Shown here piece by piece: positions 1 to 7,526 of a stretch of DNA of 64,000 nucleotides; the stretch's first letter is position 1, and every line of letters starts with the position of its first letter. The notes under the pieces were generated by a model that saw only the letters and a list, made by a program, of their open reading frames with translations, was not told the origin of the DNA and searched no databases. Origin of the DNA: DASWOJ01 sp964250755 (GTDB lineage Bacteria > Pseudomonadota > Alphaproteobacteria > Acetobacterales > Acetobacteraceae); assembly GCA_964250755.1 (NCBI GenBank), contig CAXUHB010000021.1, forward strand, positions 1-64,000. Reading direction: 5' to 3'. The translations under genes and the position numbers were made by a program.

Positions 1-2325
1 GTCCGCGCCCTCCGTCACCTCGTCGTCATAGGTCGGCTCGGCCTGGGCGCGCAGGAAGGCGACGATGTCCTCCACCTCCTGGTCGCGCACGAACGGCCCA
101 TGCACGCGGCCGATGCGCCCCCCGCCCTGCATGTGCAGCAGGTCGCCCTGGCCCAGAAGCTGCTCCGCCCCCTGCTCGCCCAGGATGGTGCGGCTGTCGA
201 ACTTGCTGATGACCTGGTAGCTGATGCGCGTCGGGAAGTTGGCCTTGATCGTGCCGGTGATGACGTCCACCGACGGGCGCTGCGTCGCCATGATGACGTG
301 GATGCCGGCGGCACGCGCCATCTGCGCCAGGCGCTGCACCGCGGCCTCCACCTCTTTGCCTGCGACCATCATCAGGTCGGCCATTTCGTCTATCACCACC
401 ACGATGTACGGCAGGGTCTTCAGCGCCAGCGGCTGCTCCTCGAAGGTCGGCTTGCCCGTCTCCCCGTCGAAGCCCGTCTGCACCCGGCGCATCGGCACCT
501 CGCCCTTGCGCAGATACTCCTCCACCTTGTCGTTGTAGCCGCCGACGTTGCGGACGCCGAGCTGGCTCATGGCGCGGTAGCGGCGCTCCATCTCCCGCGT
601 CGTCCACTTCAAGGCCGTCACCGCCTTGGCCGGCTCCGTCACCACCGGGGCCAGCAGGTGCGGGATGCCCTCATAGACCGACAATTCCAGCATCTTCGGA
701 TCTATCATGATCAGGCGGCACTGGTCCGGCGACAGCCGGAACAGGATGGACAGGATCATGGCGTTGATCCCGACCGACTTGCCGGACCCGGTGGTGCCGG
801 CGATCAGCAGGTGCGGCATCCGCGCGAGGTCGGCGATGACGGGCGTGCCGCCGATATCCTTGCCCAGTGCCAGGGCCAGCTTGCCGGGGTGGGTGCGCCA
901 GTCCTCGCAATCCAGCAGCTCCGACAGGAACACGGTCTCGCGCCGGGCGTTCGGCACTTCGATGCCGATGACGTTGCGGCCAGGCACGGTGGCGATGCGC
1001 ACGGCGGTGACGCAAAGGGATCGCGCCACGTCGTCCGCCAGGCCGATCACCCGGGCGCTGCGTATGCCCGGCGCAGGCTCTAGCTCATACAGCGTCACGA
1101 CCGGACCCGGCCTGATCTCGCGTATGGCGCCCTGCACGCCGTAGTCGTTCAGCACGGTCTCCAGCAGCCGCGCGTTCTCCTGCAGCGCATCGGCGCTCGG
1201 GCCGGACCCGGCGCGCTGCGGCGCAGGGCTGAGCAGGGACAGCGGCGGGAACTGCCAGCCGTTCGCGGCGGGGGACGCAGGCTCCGGCCCCTGCGTGGCC
1301 TTGCGTACGGCAGCGGCGGCAACGATGGGCAGGGGCACCGCCGCGGCGGGCAGGGGCGGCACGCCGACGGAGGGCGTGGCAGCGCGCACCGGCGACCCGG
1401 CACGCTCGGATGCCCCCGGGACAGGTATTGGGACAGATATGGGAGGGGATGCCGGGGCGGCCTCGTGCGGCTCGGGCGGGAACGCCGCCACGGGCGGTGC
1501 GGCAGGGGCCGTGCGCGCAGCCGGCACGCGCGGGTCGGCGGGCAGGGACGGCAGCTCCGGGCTGGCCTGGCGGCGGGCGAGGGCGGCGACCAGGCCGGAG
1601 AAGCCCGCGGACACGCCCCGGCCGGCAGCCCCCGCCCCACGGACCATGCGGCCCAGCAGCCCGGCTGCGCCGCGCCCGCCGCGGACGGAGCCGCGGGCCA
1701 CAGCGCCCGCCCCGCCCACCGCGCCGCCGACTGCGCCCAGGCCGGCCGCGCGCCACTCGCCCGCAGTCAGGCCCAGGGCCAGGACCAGCAGCAGCAGCGC
1801 CAGCAGCGCGCCCAGGCCCAGCATCGCCGTGGCGCCGGCCTGGCCGAGCAGCCCATAGCCGGCATGGGCGGCATAGGCGGCGATGGCGCTGCCCACTGCG
1901 CCGCCCAGTCCCGCCGTGCCCGGCCAAGGCGCTGCGGCCAGCCACGGGGCCGCCGCCAGCACCGCAGCCAGCACCGGCAGGGCCAGCAGGGTGCAGGCCA
2001 GGCGCAGGCCCAGCCGCAGCGGCCGGCCCGTGGCGGTGCGGAACGCCCAGGCCAGCATCGCCACGCCGGGCAGCGCCGCCGCCGCACCGAAGCCTTGCAG
2101 CAGCAGGTCCGCCGCCATCGCGCCGGGCAAGCCTGCCAGGTTGCGCGGTGGCTGCGCGGTGGCGGTGTTCAGGCTGGGATCGTGCGGGTCGTAGCTGGCC
2201 AGCGCCGCCAGCAGCAGCAGCGCGCCGAGCGCCAGCGCCAGCCCGGCCAGTTGCGCCAGCCGGGTGCGGACAAGGGTCTTGATCTCGGGAGACGCGAAGC
2301 GTCGTGCCTGCAGCGTGGCGGCCAT
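1..2325 (-). CDS. ftsK: DNA translocase FtsK (3' end outside window)
   Basis: Septal DNA pump that moves chromosome ends and activates dimer resolution at division. The ATG at 2325-2323 opens 775 codons that are still open at the window edge. Residues 1-220 hold about four hydrophobic membrane segments, then a Pro/Ala-rich linker to about 400. The motor follows: Walker A GTTGSGKS near 508-516 and a Walker B ending VVVIDEMADLM near 645-655, then the RecA-like motif ATQRPSVDVITG. The sequence stops after RVHGPFVRDQEVEDIVAFL, so the DNA-reading gamma winged helix (roughly the last 80-100 residues in this family) lies off the window. Family identity is clear; the C-terminus is not visible. Confidence 0.96.
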   Translation of the reverse strand, partial: MAATLQARRFASPEIKTLVRTRLAQLAGLALALGALLLLAALASYDPHDPSLNTATAQPPRNLAGLPGAMAADLLLQGFGAAAALPGVAMLAWAFRTATGRPLRLGLRLACTLLALPVLAAVLAAAPWLAAAPWPGTAGLGGAVGSAIAAYAAHAGYGLLGQAGATAMLGLGALLALLLLVLALGLTAGEWRAAGLGAVGGAVGGAGAVARGSVRGGRGAAGLLGRMVRGAGAAGRGVSAGFSGLVAALARRQASPELPSLPADPRVPAARTAPAAPPVAAFPPEPHEAAPASPPISVPIPVPGASERAGSPVRAATPSVGVPPLPAAAVPLPIVAAAAVRKATQGPEPASPAANGWQFPPLSLLSPAPQRAGSGPSADALQENARLLETVLNDYGVQGAIREIRPGPVVTLYELEPAPGIRSARVIGLADDVARSLCVTAVRIATVPGRNVIGIEVPNARRETVFLSELLDCEDWRTHPGKLALALGKDIGGTPVIADLARMPHLLIAGTTGSGKSVGINAMILSILFRLSPDQCRLIMIDPKMLELSVYEGIPHLLAPVVTEPAKAVTALKWTTREMERRYRAMSQLGVRNVGGYNDKVEEYLRKGEVPMRRVQTGFDGETGKPTFEEQPLALKTLPYIVVVIDEMADLMMVAGKEVEAAVQRLAQMARAAGIHVIMATQRPSVDVITGTIKANFPTRISYQVISKFDSRTILGEQGAEQLLGQGDLLHMQGGGRIGRVHGPFVRDQEVEDIVAFLRAQAEPTYDDEVTEGAD

Positions 2326-2452
2326 GGGGGGGTCCGGTCAGGTAGGGATGCCGGAGTCTAGGCCGCCCCGCGCAGCCGGGGGAACACGCAAACAGGGCCG
2401 CACGAAACTGCGGCCCCGGGTGTTGCGCTTTGGCATGCTGGAAGGTGTCTGG

Positions 2453-2477
2453 CTCCCTCTCCCGCTGGGAGAGGGAG
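2453..2477. repeat. Perfect hairpin downstream of amtB, repeat-family singleton
   Basis: Eleven-base arms CTCCCTCTCCC and GGGAGAGGGAG are separated by a 3-nt loop. It lies 9 bases past the amtB stop, so it could work as a transcript-end hairpin, although no U tract follows. Its core matches the palindromic repeats found in the opp and phn operons of this window. Confidence 0.75.
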
Positions 2478-2485
2478 AGGCGATG

Positions 2486-3946
2486 TCACCCCAGACGCTC
2501 GCCGTGCAGCACCACGTCCAGGCCCTCGCGCTCCTCGTCCTCGTTGACGCGCAGGCCGATCACCACGTCCACGATTTTCAGCAGGACCAAGGTGGCGACC
2601 GCGCTGAAGACGATGGTGACGCCGACGGCCTTGCACTGCGTGATGAACAGGTCCATCCCGCCGATGTAAACGCCGCCCGGCTTGTCCGTCGTGGCCGAGA
2701 GCGGGCCAAAGGCGAACACGCCCGTCAGCAGCGCGCCGACGATGCCGCCGATGCCGTGCACGCCGAAGGCGTCCAGGCTGTCGTCATAGCCCAGCGCGTG
2801 CTTCAGGCCCGTGCTGGCGTAGTAGCAGACGATCCCCGCCACGATGCCGATGATCAGCGCCGGCCCCGGCAGCACGAAGCCCGACGCCGGGGTGATGGCG
2901 ACCAGCCCGGCCACGGCGCCCGAGATGATGCCCAGCACGCTCGGCTTGCCCTTGCCGACCCACTCCGCCGCCATCCACGCCAGCGCCGCGCCGCCGGTGG
3001 CCACCTGGGTCGCCAGCATCGCCATGCCCGCGCGCCCGTTGGCGCCGACCGCCGAACCCGCGTTGAAGCCGAACCAGCCGACCCACAGCAGGGACGCGCC
3101 GATCACGGCGTAGGCCAAGTTGTAGGGGCTCATGTTGTCCTGCCCGTAGCCCAGCCGCTTGCCGAGCACGAGCGCGCACATCAGCCCGGCAACCCCGGCG
3201 TTGATGTGGACGACCGTGCCGCCGGCGAAGTCCGCAGCGCCAAGGGCGTTCAGGAAGCCGATGGGCGACCAGACCCAGTGCGCCACCGTCGAATAGACCA
3301 GCAGCGACCACAGCCCCATGAACACCATCATGGCGCTGAACTTCATGCGGTCCGCGAACGCGCCGGCGATCAGGGCCGGCGTGATGATCGCGAACGTCAT
3401 CTGGAACATCATGTAGACGGACTCGGGGATGGTGTTGGCCGTGCTGTTGTCCGTCCCCGCGCCCAGGGTGAACGGCTTGTCGAACCCGTTCTCGAATCCC
3501 TTGAGCATGAGCTTCGACAGGTCGCCGAAGTAGGGCGTGCCGTTGGCGAACGCGAGCGAGTAGCCCGCCGCCATCCACAGCACCGTCACCAGCGCGCAGA
3601 TCGCGAAGGACTGCATCAGCGTCGCCAGGATGTTCTTCTTGCGCACCATGCCGCCGTAGAACAGCGCCAGCCCGGGGATGGTCATCATCAGCACGAGCGC
3701 CGTGCTGGTCAGCATCCAGGCGGTGTCGCCGGTGTCCACCTTGGCTTCAGCCGCCGGGGCGGCGGGCGTTGCGGCAGCGTCGGCGGCCGGCGCCGCGGAG
3801 GGGGCTGCGGTGCTGGAATTGGTGCTGGGCGTCGTGCTCGGCGCGGTGTTGGGCGGCGCGCCCTGGGCCAGCGCCGGAGACAGCATGGGCAGCGCCGGCA
3901 GGGCCAGCATCGCCAGCGCTGCGAGCAGCGCGAGGGGTCGCTTCAT
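2486..3946 (-). CDS. amtB: Ammonium transporter AmtB
   Basis: Inner-membrane ammonium channel of 486 residues. It begins with a cleavable-looking signal (MKRPLALLAALAMLALPALP), then an Ala/Pro/Thr-rich spacer to about residue 65, then the eleven-helix Amt core with motifs such as GGTVVHINAGVAGL and the GIGGIVGALLTGVFA segment near the C-terminus. The start at 3946 has a GAGGA ribosome site 8 bases upstream. An alternative ATG at 3961 overlaps the glnK stop as ATGA and would add five residues. Cotranscription with glnK is the usual arrangement and allows GlnK to block the channel when nitrogen is plentiful. Confidence 0.96.
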   Translation of the reverse strand: MKRPLALLAALAMLALPALPMLSPALAQGAPPNTAPSTTPSTNSSTAAPSAAPAADAAATPAAPAAEAKVDTGDTAWMLTSTALVLMMTIPGLALFYGGMVRKKNILATLMQSFAICALVTVLWMAAGYSLAFANGTPYFGDLSKLMLKGFENGFDKPFTLGAGTDNSTANTIPESVYMMFQMTFAIITPALIAGAFADRMKFSAMMVFMGLWSLLVYSTVAHWVWSPIGFLNALGAADFAGGTVVHINAGVAGLMCALVLGKRLGYGQDNMSPYNLAYAVIGASLLWVGWFGFNAGSAVGANGRAGMAMLATQVATGGAALAWMAAEWVGKGKPSVLGIISGAVAGLVAITPASGFVLPGPALIIGIVAGIVCYYASTGLKHALGYDDSLDAFGVHGIGGIVGALLTGVFAFGPLSATTDKPGGVYIGGMDLFITQCKAVGVTIVFSAVATLVLLKIVDVVIGLRVNEDEEREGLDVVLHGERLG

Positions 3947-3957
3947 GTTCAGGATCC

Positions 3958-4296
3958 TCATAGCGCTTCGTTGTCGGTTTCGCCGGTGCGGATGCGCACG
4001 GCGCGTTCCAGGTCCATGACGAAGATCTTGCCGTCGCCGATCTTGCCGGTATGGGCGGACTTCATGATGGCCTCGACCACCTGCTCGGCCAGGTCGGCGG
4101 GCACCGCGACCTCCACCTTCACCTTGGGCAGGAAGTTCACGTGATACTCCGCGCCGCGGTAGATTTCGGTCTGGCCCTTCTGCCGCCCGAAGCCCTTGAC
4201 CTCGGACACCGTCAGCCCCTGGACGCCCAGGGGCGTCAAGGCCTCCCGCACGTCGTCGAGCTTGAACGGTTTGATGACCGCCACGATCAGCTTCAT
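3958..4296 (-). CDS. glnK: PII nitrogen regulatory protein
   Basis: A 112-residue PII protein that reads 2-oxoglutarate and ATP/ADP and controls AmtB and nitrogen metabolism. It begins MKLIVAVIKPFKLDDVREAL. The T-loop holds the usual uridylylation tyrosine in QTEIYRGAEY (residue about 51), and the C-terminal signature is KIGDGKIFVMDLERAVRIRTGE. A ribosome site GGAAGG lies just upstream of the ATG at 4296. It is the first gene of the pair with amtB. The symbol glnK rather than glnB rests on linkage to amtB. Confidence 0.95.
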   Translation of the reverse strand: MKLIVAVIKPFKLDDVREALTPLGVQGLTVSEVKGFGRQKGQTEIYRGAEYHVNFLPKVKVEVAVPADLAEQVVEAIMKSAHTGKIGDGKIFVMDLERAVRIRTGETDNEAL

Positions 4297-4363
4297 CGCA
4301 CCTTCCTCTTTCCCTCTCCGTGCCTCGGGCCACATGCGGCAGGCAGCGTTGGGGTGGGGCCAC

Positions 4364-4378
4364 TCAAGAACCGTGCCG
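4364..4378 (-). promoter_or_regulatory. Possible sigma-54 promoter for glnK-amtB
   Basis: On the minus strand CGGCAC-GGTTC-TTGA resembles the sigma-54 consensus TGGCAC-N5-TTGC. The -24 GG is kept, and the -12 GC reads GA. It sits about 70 bases before the glnK start, where such a promoter is expected. One of the two critical elements is imperfect, so the call is tentative. Confidence 0.3.
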
Positions 4379-4507
4379 CGGCGCTTCGGTAAGGTATGCT
4401 GGATCGGGGGCAGCGGCCCTGCCCGTGCCATGGGCAAGCCGTGCCCCGGGTTGTAACTTCGCCGCCACGGACGGCTGCCTAGTTTGTACGCACAGGAGTG
4501 ACGACCG

Positions 4508-5785
4508 ATGCCAGACGCCCAGGGAACTCTTGCCGGATTGGCCGCGCACGGGCCGTCCACCGTGCGGGACGTGGCCGTGCGGGACGTGGCCGTGCAGGAC
4601 GTGGACGTCTGCGTCGTCGGCGCCGGGCCGGTCGGGGCGACGCTGGCCTGCCGCCTGGCCGCCGGCGGCGTGCGCGTCGCGGTCGTGGACCGGGCGGCGC
4701 TGCCGCCCATGGAGCATCCCGGCTTCGACGGGCGGGCCTACGCCATCGCCGCCGGGTCGCGCCGGCTGCTGGAGGCCGCGGGCGTGTGGGACGGCCTGCC
4801 GCAGGCGCCCTCGCCGATCCTGGACATACGCGTGTCGGACGGGCAGGTGGGCCGGCGGGCCTCCCGCCTGTTCCTGCACTTCGACCACCGCGCGGTGGGT
4901 GACCAGCCCTTCGGCTGGATGGTGGAGGCGCGGGCGCTGCGCGTGGCGCTGAACGCGCACATGCATGCCGCCGGCCTTCTGGTCCATGCTCCCGCCGAAG
5001 CCGCAGTGACCCGCCGGGCGGACGCGGCCGACATCGCCGTCAGCGACGGGACGCAGCTTCGCGCCCGCCTGGTCGTCGCCGCGGAGGGCCGCCTGTCCCC
5101 CCTGCGCCAGCAGGCCGGCATCCCCGTGACCCGCGTGCCCTACAGCCAGCGCGGCATCGTCGCCGCCATCGCGCACGAGCATCCGCACGGCGGCGTGGCG
5201 CTGGAGCACTTCCTGCCCGCCGGCCCCTTCGCGCAACTGCCGATGGGTCCGGCCGAGGGCGCCCCGAACGTGTCCGCCATCGTGTGGACCGAGCGCACCG
5301 CGGCAGCCGAGCGGATGATCGCCCTGGACGACGCCGCCTTCGCGCGGGAGATCGCGCGGCGCCTGGGGGATCACCTCGGCGCGATCCGGCCCATCGGCCG
5401 GCGCTGGATCTATCCCCTGTCCGCCATGCACGCCCAGCGCTACGCCGACACGCGGCTGGCGCTGGTGGGGGACGCCGCGCACGGCATCCACCCCATCGCC
5501 GGGCAGGGCCTCAACCTGGGGTTCCGGGACGTGATGGCGCTGTCCGAGCTGGTGATCGCCGCAGTGTCGTCTGGGGAGGACCCGGGGGCGCCAGGGCTGC
5601 TCGCCCGCTACCAGTGGGCGCGGCGCCCGGACAACCTGCTGATGCTGGGCGCCACCGACGTGCTGGATCGTCTGTTCAGCACGGACAACCCGGTCGTGCG
5701 CACCGTGCGGGACCTGGGGATCGCAGGAGTCCATCGGGTGCCCGCCCTGAAGCGGGCGTTCATGCGGGCGGCGATGGGCGGCTGA
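4508..5785 (+). CDS. UbiH/UbiF/Coq6-type FAD hydroxylase
   Basis: Flavin monooxygenase of 425 residues that probably hydroxylates a polyprenylated ring in ubiquinone synthesis. The FAD-binding GAGPVG is at residues 38-43, the family motif GFDGRAYAIAAGSRRLL follows near 75, and GDAAHGIHPIAGQGLNLG starts near 321. The ATG has an AGGAG site 9 bases upstream. Residues 19-33 are encoded by a 15-bp unit repeated almost three times (VRDVA-VRDVA-VQDVD), so the N-terminus ahead of the Rossmann fold is longer than usual. Which ring position it acts on cannot be told from sequence. It reads away from glnK. Confidence 0.88.
   Translation: MPDAQGTLAGLAAHGPSTVRDVAVRDVAVQDVDVCVVGAGPVGATLACRLAAGGVRVAVVDRAALPPMEHPGFDGRAYAIAAGSRRLLEAAGVWDGLPQAPSPILDIRVSDGQVGRRASRLFLHFDHRAVGDQPFGWMVEARALRVALNAHMHAAGLLVHAPAEAAVTRRADAADIAVSDGTQLRARLVVAAEGRLSPLRQQAGIPVTRVPYSQRGIVAAIAHEHPHGGVALEHFLPAGPFAQLPMGPAEGAPNVSAIVWTERTAAAERMIALDDAAFAREIARRLGDHLGAIRPIGRRWIYPLSAMHAQRYADTRLALVGDAAHGIHPIAGQGLNLGFRDVMALSELVIAAVSSGEDPGAPGLLARYQWARRPDNLLMLGATDVLDRLFSTDNPVVRTVRDLGIAGVHRVPALKRAFMRAAMGG
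4561..4605 (+). repeat. 15-bp tandem repeat inside the UbiH-type gene
   Basis: Two identical copies of CGTGCGGGACGTGGC are followed by a third copy with two changes. The unit is in frame and adds VRDVA-like pentapeptides ahead of the FAD-binding strand. Confidence 0.9.
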
Positions 5786-6098
5786 GCGCCTTGCGCGAGC
5801 AGCTGCGGACAACGCGGAACTCACGCTCTGCAGCCGGCTGCATCCCGTTGAAGCCGCCGCGCCCGCGCGCCGTCCGGTGCTCAGCCCAGCGCACTGCCCG
5901 GCGTCACGCGCATGCGCCGCGGCTGGCTCAGCGGATTTCGACGGCTGGCCAGCAGGGCGGATGGTGCCGCTCGGGCCACGCCATCTCGTCAAAGCCGCAG
6001 CATGTGCCAGGGCGCCCCGATGCGCACCTTGCGCCGCTTCCAAGCAGCTCAACTAAGTATATGATGAATCGGCACATGATTATACGGTGGAACGGCAC
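5786..6098. other. Intergenic region without recognised gene
   Basis: About 310 bases between the UbiH-type gene and the binding-protein gene. No RNA gene, repeat or convincing small gene was seen. The last 60 bases turn AT-richer (ATATGATGAATCGG) and probably hold the promoter of the next gene. Confidence 0.5.
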
Positions 6099-7421
6099 AT
6101 GAGACGACTCGGCTTCCCGCGCTCCTCCGGTTGCGCTTGCTGCACGGACACCCTCTCCTGCGACGCCGGCGGCGGCTCAGGCGCCGCCGCAGTCCGCACG
6201 GCGGTGGAGCGCGCGGCGTTCGGCGGCGCCGCTGGACGGCGGCGGGTCATCCAGGCGCTGGGCGCGGCGACGGTGGCCGCAGCCCTCGACCAGGTGTTTC
6301 CCGTCCTGCGTGCGCAGGAGGCCCTGGCCGAGACCGCCGGCGCGCTGGAGAAGCGGAAGCTGAAGGTCGGCTTCGTCGCCATCACCTGCGCCACGCCGAT
6401 CATCATGGCGGCGCCGATGGGCTTCTACGAGTACAACGGGCTGGACGTGGAGGTCGTGCGCACCGCCAGTTGGGGCGGGATGCGGGACAAGGCCCTGAAC
6501 GGCGAGTTCGATGCGGCGCACATGACCAGCCCGATGCCGCTGGCGATCTCGATGGGCGCCGGATCGAAGGCGGCCCCCTGGAGCGTCGCCGCCATCGAGA
6601 ACGTCAACGGCCAGGCGATCACGCTGGCCAACAAGCACAAGGACCGGCGCGACCCCAAGACCTGGCGCGGCTTCAAGCTTGCGGTCTCGTTCGAGTACTC
6701 CATGCAGAACTACCTGCTCCGCTACTACCTGGCGGAGGCCGGGCTGGACCCGGACAAGGACGTGCAGATACTGGCGGTTCCGCCGCCGCAGATGGTGAGC
6801 AGCCTGCAGACCGGGGCCATAGACGGCTTCGTGGGGCCGGATCCGTCCAACCAGCGCGCGGTCTATGACGGCGTGGGCTTCATCCACATGCTGACGCGCG
6901 ATCTGTGGAACGGCCACCCCTGCTGCGTCCTCGCGGTGTCGCGCAAGCTGGTCACGGAGATGCCGAACACCTACCAGGCCCTGCTGCGCTCGGTAATTCA
7001 GGCCACCGAATACGCCAACGAGTCCAACAACCGCGAGGACATCGCCTCCGTCATCGCCGGGCCGGACTACCTGGATCAGCCGGAGGAGGTCGTGACCCAG
7101 GTGCTGGTCGGGAAGTATCCGGACGGCCTGGGCGGCATGGTGCGCGCGCCCGACCGCATCCGCTTCGACCCCTTCCCGTACTCAAGCATGGCGCTGTGGA
7201 TCATGACGCAGATGAAGCGCTGGGGGCAGGTGCGCGGCGACCTGCGGTGGCGGGACGTGGCGCAGCAGGTGTTCCTGGCCGCCGGTGCCGAGGCCCAGAT
7301 GCGGAGCCTGGGCCTGCAAGCCCCCGCCGACCCCTACCGGTCCTTCCAGATCATGGGCAAGACGTTCGACCCGGCCGACCCCGACGGCTACGTCGCCTCC
7401 TTCCCGATCCGGCGTACCTGA
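6099..7421 (+). CDS. NrtA/CmpA-type ABC substrate-binding protein
   Basis: Periplasmic binding protein of 440 residues related to nitrate, bicarbonate or similar anion receptors. The family block EKRKLKVGFVAITCATPIIM is followed by FYEYNGLDVEVVRTASW and a conserved YSMQNYLLRYYLAEAGLDPD. A twin-arginine-like segment (RRRVIQALGAATVAAAL) near residues 45-62 suggests Tat export. Ahead of it is a cysteine cluster, GCACC at 11-15 and C21, which is recalled as typical of one proteobacterial branch of the family. No permease or ATPase gene is adjacent. A GTG at 6087 is an alternative start. The ligand is unproven. Confidence 0.85.
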   Translation: MRRLGFPRSSGCACCTDTLSCDAGGGSGAAAVRTAVERAAFGGAAGRRRVIQALGAATVAAALDQVFPVLRAQEALAETAGALEKRKLKVGFVAITCATPIIMAAPMGFYEYNGLDVEVVRTASWGGMRDKALNGEFDAAHMTSPMPLAISMGAGSKAAPWSVAAIENVNGQAITLANKHKDRRDPKTWRGFKLAVSFEYSMQNYLLRYYLAEAGLDPDKDVQILAVPPPQMVSSLQTGAIDGFVGPDPSNQRAVYDGVGFIHMLTRDLWNGHPCCVLAVSRKLVTEMPNTYQALLRSVIQATEYANESNNREDIASVIAGPDYLDQPEEVVTQVLVGKYPDGLGGMVRAPDRIRFDPFPYSSMALWIMTQMKRWGQVRGDLRWRDVAQQVFLAAGAEAQMRSLGLQAPADPYRSFQIMGKTFDPADPDGYVASFPIRRT

Positions 7422-7526
7422 CGCGGCGGGCAGCGGGCCGGCGCCTGGGAAAAGGGGCCTGGGCAGGAAGGTGCCCGGACAGGAGGGCGCCGCAGGACCA
7501 ACCCGCGGCCTGCCGGGGCAGGGGGC

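Noticed and set aside
2486..4363. A longer frame fusing the amtB frame with the glnK region
   Set aside because: The upstream part is antisense shadow of glnK in another frame; amtB has its own ribosome site at 3946.
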